Under the pieces are notes generated by a model. The model made no database searches and had not been told where the DNA came from. It was given only the letters and a program-made list of their open reading frames with translations. A stretch of DNA of 8,918 nucleotides from JACCXJ01 sp052387115 (GTDB taxonomy: Bacteria > Pseudomonadota > Gammaproteobacteria > JACCXJ01), in contig JBQTJM010000191.1 of the NCBI GenBank assembly GCA_052387115.1, forward strand, positions 1 to 8,918. The letters are read 5' to 3'. The translations under genes were made by a program, and so were the position numbers. Positions 5,990 through 8,918 of this stretch are shown one piece after another (within the stretch, counting starts at the first letter, position 1; each line of letters starts with the position of its first letter).

Positions 5990-7921
5990 TCAGTCTTCAG
6001 CGAGCGCTGGTAGATTCATGAAGTGCTCCAGGGCCTCCGGGTTCGCGAGGGCATCCCGGTTCTTGACCGGCCGGCCGTGGATCACCTCGCGGACGGCCAG
6101 CTCCACGATCTTCCCGCTCAGGGTGCGCGGGATATCCGGCACCGGGATGATCTTGGCGGGCACGTGACGCGGCGACGACTGGGCTCGGATGGTGGACCGG
6201 ATGCGCCCGATGAGGGCGGCGTCCAGCACGACCTCCGGCCGGGTCTTGACGAACAGCACGACGCGCACGTCCCCACCCCAGTCCTGGCCGACCGCCAGCG
6301 ACTCCAGGACCTCGGGCAGGGCCTCGACCGCGCGGTAGATCTCGGCCGTGCCGATGCGCACCCCACCGGGGTTCAACACCGCGTCCGAACGGCCATGGAT
6401 GATGACCCCGTCGTGCTCGGTCAGCTCCGCATAATCGCCGTGGGCCCACACCCCGGGGAAGCGTTCAAAATAGGATCTGCGGTAGACGCTGCCGTCCGGG
6501 TCATTCCAGAACGAGACCGGCATGGACGGGAACGGCGCCGTGCACACCAGTTCCCCCTGCTCGCCGCGGACGGACCTGGCGGAATCGTTGTAGACCTCGA
6601 CCTTCATGCCGAGCCCCCGGCACTGGATCTCACCCTGCCACACCGGGAGCACCGGGCAGCCCAGGGCGAAGCAGGAGATGATATCCGTCCCGCCCGAGAT
6701 CGAGGAGAGCTGGACGTCGGCCTTGACGTCGCGGTAGACGTAATCGTAGGACTGGGGCAGGAGCGGCGAGCCGGTCGAGAGGATGAGCTTGAGCCGGCTC
6801 AGATGGTGGGTCTTGCCAGGCGTGACGCCGGCCTTTTCCAGGGCCGCGAAGTACTTGGCCCCGCCGCCGAAGACCGTGACGCGCTCTTCGGCCGCGAGAT
6901 CCCAGAGCGCGCCCGGATCGGGATGGAACGGCGAACCGTCGTAAAGGACCACCGTCGCGCCCGTGGCCAGCGCCGTCACCAGCCAGTTCCACATCATCCA
7001 GCCACAGGTCGTGAAATAGAAGATCCGGTCTTCGGACCCCACGTCGCAGTGCAGGACCAGCTCCTTGAGATGCTGGAGCAGCGTGCCCCCGGCCCCATGG
7101 ACCAGGCACTTGGGCGCGCCGGTGGTCCCGGACGAATACAGGATATAGAGCGGATGCTCGAAGGGCATACGGGCAAAGTCCAGAGAGTTCTCGCGACCCC
7201 CGAACCCGGCATAGGAGACGGCGCCGGGGAGCGTTACGCCATGACCGGCGTAGGGCACGATGACCAGTCGCTCGAGTCCCGACAGGCGCGGCAACACCTC
7301 GCGCAAGCGCTCGCGCACCTCGACGGAGTGGCCGTTGTAGCGATAACCCTCGACCGCGAACAGCACCTTCGGCTGGATCTGGCCGAAGCGGTCGAGAAGC
7401 CCCTTTGCGCCGAACTCGGGCGAGCACGAGGACCACACGGCCCCGAGGCTCGCCGTGGCCAGCATGGCGCACACGGTCTCGGGGACGTTCGGCAGATAGC
7501 CCGCGACGCGATCCCCGACCCCGACACGAGCGGCCCGCAGTCCCGCGGCGAGCCGCGCCACCTCTCGATGCAACTCGGCACGCGACAGCTCGCGGCGCTC
7601 ACCCGATTCCGCGCGAAACACCAGCGCCGGCCGCTCGTCGGCCGCGCCCATCAGGTTTTCCGCAAAATTGAGCGTAGCGCCCGGGAACCACCGGGCGCCC
7701 GGCATGCGGTCGCCGCCTTCGAGGACCCGATCCCACCTCTGCCCCGACACGACCCCGGAAAAGCGCCACACGGCCGCCCAGAACGACTCGGGGTCCTGGA
7801 GGGACCAGGCATACAGCGACGGGTAGTCGGACACCGCCGGCTCGCCGAGGCCCGCGATGAAACGGGTGATCCTGGCCTCTGCGACGCGGGCCGCGGAGGG
7901 GCTCCAGACTGGTTGGGTCAT
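5990..7921 (-). CDS. aacS: Acetoacetyl-CoA synthetase (acetoacetate-CoA ligase)
   Basis: A 643-residue cytoplasmic ANL-family adenylating enzyme that activates acetoacetate with ATP and CoA. It carries the family-typical N-terminus (WFPGATLNFAENL, 78-90), the phosphate-binding loop YSSGTTGAPK (262-271) followed by CLVHGAGG, the aromatic block TTCGWMMWNW (304-313), the GGTD motif (410-413), the hinge-region motif GRSDAVLNPGGVRIGT (510-525) and the catalytic lysine Lys604 in LSGKIVE. The full-length match, with the acetoacetyl-specific GGVRIGTAEIYR stretch, separates it from acetyl-CoA and propionyl-CoA synthetases. Its ATG lies only 3 bp past the stop of the upstream dehydrogenase gene and has only a weak purine patch (GCGAGA), so translational coupling is likely. 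With that partner it would feed acetoacetate into acetoacetyl-CoA for thiolysis, reduction or polymer synthesis. Confidence 0.95.
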   Translation of the reverse strand: MTQPVWSPSAARVAEARITRFIAGLGEPAVSDYPSLYAWSLQDPESFWAAVWRFSGVVSGQRWDRVLEGGDRMPGARWFPGATLNFAENLMGAADERPALVFRAESGERRELSRAELHREVARLAAGLRAARVGVGDRVAGYLPNVPETVCAMLATASLGAVWSSCSPEFGAKGLLDRFGQIQPKVLFAVEGYRYNGHSVEVRERLREVLPRLSGLERLVIVPYAGHGVTLPGAVSYAGFGGRENSLDFARMPFEHPLYILYSSGTTGAPKCLVHGAGGTLLQHLKELVLHCDVGSEDRIFYFTTCGWMMWNWLVTALATGATVVLYDGSPFHPDPGALWDLAAEERVTVFGGGAKYFAALEKAGVTPGKTHHLSRLKLILSTGSPLLPQSYDYVYRDVKADVQLSSISGGTDIISCFALGCPVLPVWQGEIQCRGLGMKVEVYNDSARSVRGEQGELVCTAPFPSMPVSFWNDPDGSVYRRSYFERFPGVWAHGDYAELTEHDGVIIHGRSDAVLNPGGVRIGTAEIYRAVEALPEVLESLAVGQDWGGDVRVVLFVKTRPEVVLDAALIGRIRSTIRAQSSPRHVPAKIIPVPDIPRTLSGKIVELAVREVIHGRPVKNRDALANPEALEHFMNLPALAED

Positions 7922-7924
7922 GGG

Positions 7925-8674
7925 CTATCTCGCACTCATCCTCAAGGCCCCATCGAGCCGGATCACCGCGCCGTTCAGCATGGGGTTCTCGTAGACGTGG
8001 CAGACGAGTGCCGCGAACTCCGCGGGGGCCCCGAAGCGTTTGGGAAACGGCACTTGATCGAGCAGACCCGCACGGACGGGCTCCGACAGGGATGCCACCA
8101 TTGGGGTCTCGAAGACCCCCGGGGCGATGGTCACGACCCTTACCCCGAAGCTCGCGAGCTCGCGGGCCAGCGGCAAGGTCAGGCTCACCACCCCGCCCTT
8201 GGAGGCGGCATAGGCGGCCTGCCCGATCTGTCCATCGAAGGCGGCGATGGAGGCCGTATTCACGATGACGCCACGTTCCCCCTCCGGTTCCGGGTCGTTG
8301 TGCTGCATGACGGCGGCCGCGGCGCGGCACACTAGGAAGGTCCCGATCAGATTGACCGTCACGACGCGCGCGAAATCCATCTGCGCCATGGTCCCTTCCC
8401 GGCCCACCACCCGCCCGCGATGGGAGATCCCGGCACAGCAGACGGCGAGCGTGAGCCCCCCGAGCACCTCGACCGCCTCGGCCATGGCACGGTCGGTGGC
8501 GGCCTCGGAACCCACATCGGCCTCGACATAGGCGGCACCGGGTGGCAACGCGACCGGGGGACGGAGATCAAGCGCCACCACCCGCGCCCCCAGCTCCACG
8601 AGCCTCTCGGCGACCGCCAGGCCGAGGCCCGACGCGCCCCCCGTCACCACCGCCCGTGCCCCTTGCAGTCTCAC
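7925..8674 (-). CDS. HSD10-type short-chain 3-hydroxyacyl-CoA dehydrogenase
   Basis: A 249-residue classical short-chain dehydrogenase. The nucleotide-binding glycine motif TGGASGLG is at 11-18. Asp36 at the end of the second strand favours NAD over NADP. The catalytic set is Asn108, Ser142, Tyr155 and Lys159 (YAASK). CCAGIS (79-84) stands in for the usual NNAG. The C-terminal part (TIAPGVFETPMV, VPFPKRFGAP, NPMLNGAVIRLDGALRM) closely resembles the 17-beta-HSD type 10 / 3-hydroxy-2-methylbutyryl-CoA dehydrogenase group, not FabG or PhaB. It would oxidise 3-hydroxyacyl-CoA to 3-oxoacyl-CoA in fatty acid or isoleucine breakdown. The start is GTG at 8674 with GGGAGGAGGC directly upstream. It is the first gene of the cluster; its exact substrate is inferred. 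Confidence 0.9.
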   Translation of the reverse strand: MRLQGARAVVTGGASGLGLAVAERLVELGARVVALDLRPPVALPPGAAYVEADVGSEAATDRAMAEAVEVLGGLTLAVCCAGISHRGRVVGREGTMAQMDFARVVTVNLIGTFLVCRAAAAVMQHNDPEPEGERGVIVNTASIAAFDGQIGQAAYAASKGGVVSLTLPLARELASFGVRVVTIAPGVFETPMVASLSEPVRAGLLDQVPFPKRFGAPAEFAALVCHVYENPMLNGAVIRLDGALRMSAR

Positions 8675-8675
8675 G

Positions 8676-8684
8676 CCTCCTCCC
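8676..8684 (-). promoter_or_regulatory. Strong Shine-Dalgarno supporting the GTG start
   Basis: On the minus strand GGGAGGAGG immediately precedes the GTG at 8674. GGGAGG gives a four-base spacer. It supports GTG as the real start of the dehydrogenase, whose glycine motif begins ten residues later as expected. Confidence 0.7.
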
Positions 8685-8690
8685 GCCCAA

Positions 8691-8704
8691 GGGTACCCGT
8701 ACCC
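8691..8704. promoter_or_regulatory. Inverted repeat GGGTAC-CC-GTACCC, possible operator
   Basis: Two perfect 6-bp arms with a two-base spacer sit 17-30 bp before the GTG of the dehydrogenase gene, within its probable 5' untranslated region or promoter. The position would suit repressor binding. The regulator is unknown, and the pattern could also be chance. Confidence 0.3.
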
Positions 8705-8871
8705 TCCAGATAGTTTAGCGGATTAAAGCCGCGCGATCCGTGGACGATAGACGTCCCTACCGTCGGGAACTAAATACCCGCGCGACGACCGGGGTCGGTG
8801 GGCCGCTCGGCCCCGCCCCGATCGATGTGGCCCGCCACGTACCCAAGCGGGCAATGGTTGGAAACGACGAC

Positions 8872-8879
8872 AAGGAGGT
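8872..8879 (+). promoter_or_regulatory. Ribosome binding site of the right-edge gene
   Basis: AAGGAGGT is a near-perfect match to the anti-Shine-Dalgarno sequence, seven bases before ATG 8887. It is the strongest ribosome binding site in the window and is good evidence that a real gene starts there. Confidence 0.75.
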
Positions 8880-8886
8880 TTGTCTC

Positions 8887-8918
8887 ATGTCACGACCAAC
8901 AGGATGGTCCGTATTGTT
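8887..8918 (+). CDS. Start of a gene cut by the window edge
   Basis: The frame reads MSRPTGWSVL and then runs off the window. The start is supported by AAGGAGGT upstream at ideal spacing and by its divergent arrangement relative to the dehydrogenase cluster. Ten residues are too few to recognise a family, so no function is offered. In divergent layouts the partner is sometimes a regulator or an enzyme of the same pathway, but nothing here shows that. Confidence 0.6.
   Translation, partial: MSRPTGWSVL

Larger units (their letters stand above)
8675..8886. other. Divergent intergenic region
   Basis: These 212 bp separate the minus-strand dehydrogenase cluster from a plus-strand gene that starts at 8887, so promoters for both directions are expected. 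An inverted repeat lies at 8691-8704 and a GC-rich hairpin with stem GGGCC/GGCCC at 8800-8813. An A/T patch ACTAAATAC (8769-8777) could be a -10 region for the right-hand gene, but no matching -35 is found at proper spacing. No coding frame is supported here. Confidence 0.5.

Noticed and set aside
6023..8335. A 770-codon open frame on the plus strand, antisense to the acetoacetyl-CoA synthetase and dehydrogenase genes
   Set aside because: It lies opposite two genes with unmistakable family motifs. Its translation is rich in Arg, Gly, Asp and His with no recognisable domain, as expected of an antisense frame in GC-rich DNA.

Overview
The window looks like chromosomal DNA of a GC-rich proteobacterium, most likely a gammaproteobacterium. 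This is inferred from the strong G/C third-position preference, the dense bacterial gene packing, and the mix of a CobQ, an acetoacetyl-CoA synthetase and a cyclic-nucleotide-binding/rhodanese protein. No rRNA, tRNA, CRISPR array, transposase or phage gene is visible, so genus cannot be named.

Layout. Positions 1-195 are non-coding and hold two extragenic inverted repeats, including an A/T-flanked perfect 11-bp dyad. Next comes cobQ (196-1659, +), the amidating cobyric acid synthase of late B12 synthesis. It converges, with only 14 bp between stop codons, on a very large minus-strand gene (1674-5120). That gene encodes a 1148-residue protein with two cyclic-nucleotide-binding folds, one rhodanese domain, a low-complexity linker, and about 700 residues of highly charged coiled coil built partly from three ungapped 136-residue repeats. 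The 207 bp upstream of it carry a short operator-like palindrome and a degenerate 16-bp tandem repeat that runs into the end of the next gene.

Positions 5328-8674 (all -) form a tight cluster: an HSD10-type short-chain dehydrogenase (GTG start), an acetoacetyl-CoA synthetase starting 3 bp after its stop, and, 26 bp further on, a membrane protein of the isoprenylcysteine/phospholipid methyltransferase superfamily. The first two make chemical sense together: acetoacetate is activated to acetoacetyl-CoA, and 3-hydroxyacyl-CoA and 3-oxoacyl-CoA are interconverted. This suggests ketone-body, polyhydroxybutyrate or branched-chain amino acid carbon flow. The methyltransferase may simply ride on the same transcript. 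A divergent 212-bp intergenic region follows, and at the right edge a new plus-strand gene begins with a textbook Shine-Dalgarno sequence, but only its first ten or so codons are present.

Most of the content is ordinary metabolism. The part most worth attention is the giant cNMP-cNMP-rhodanese-coiled-coil protein and its internal repeat architecture.
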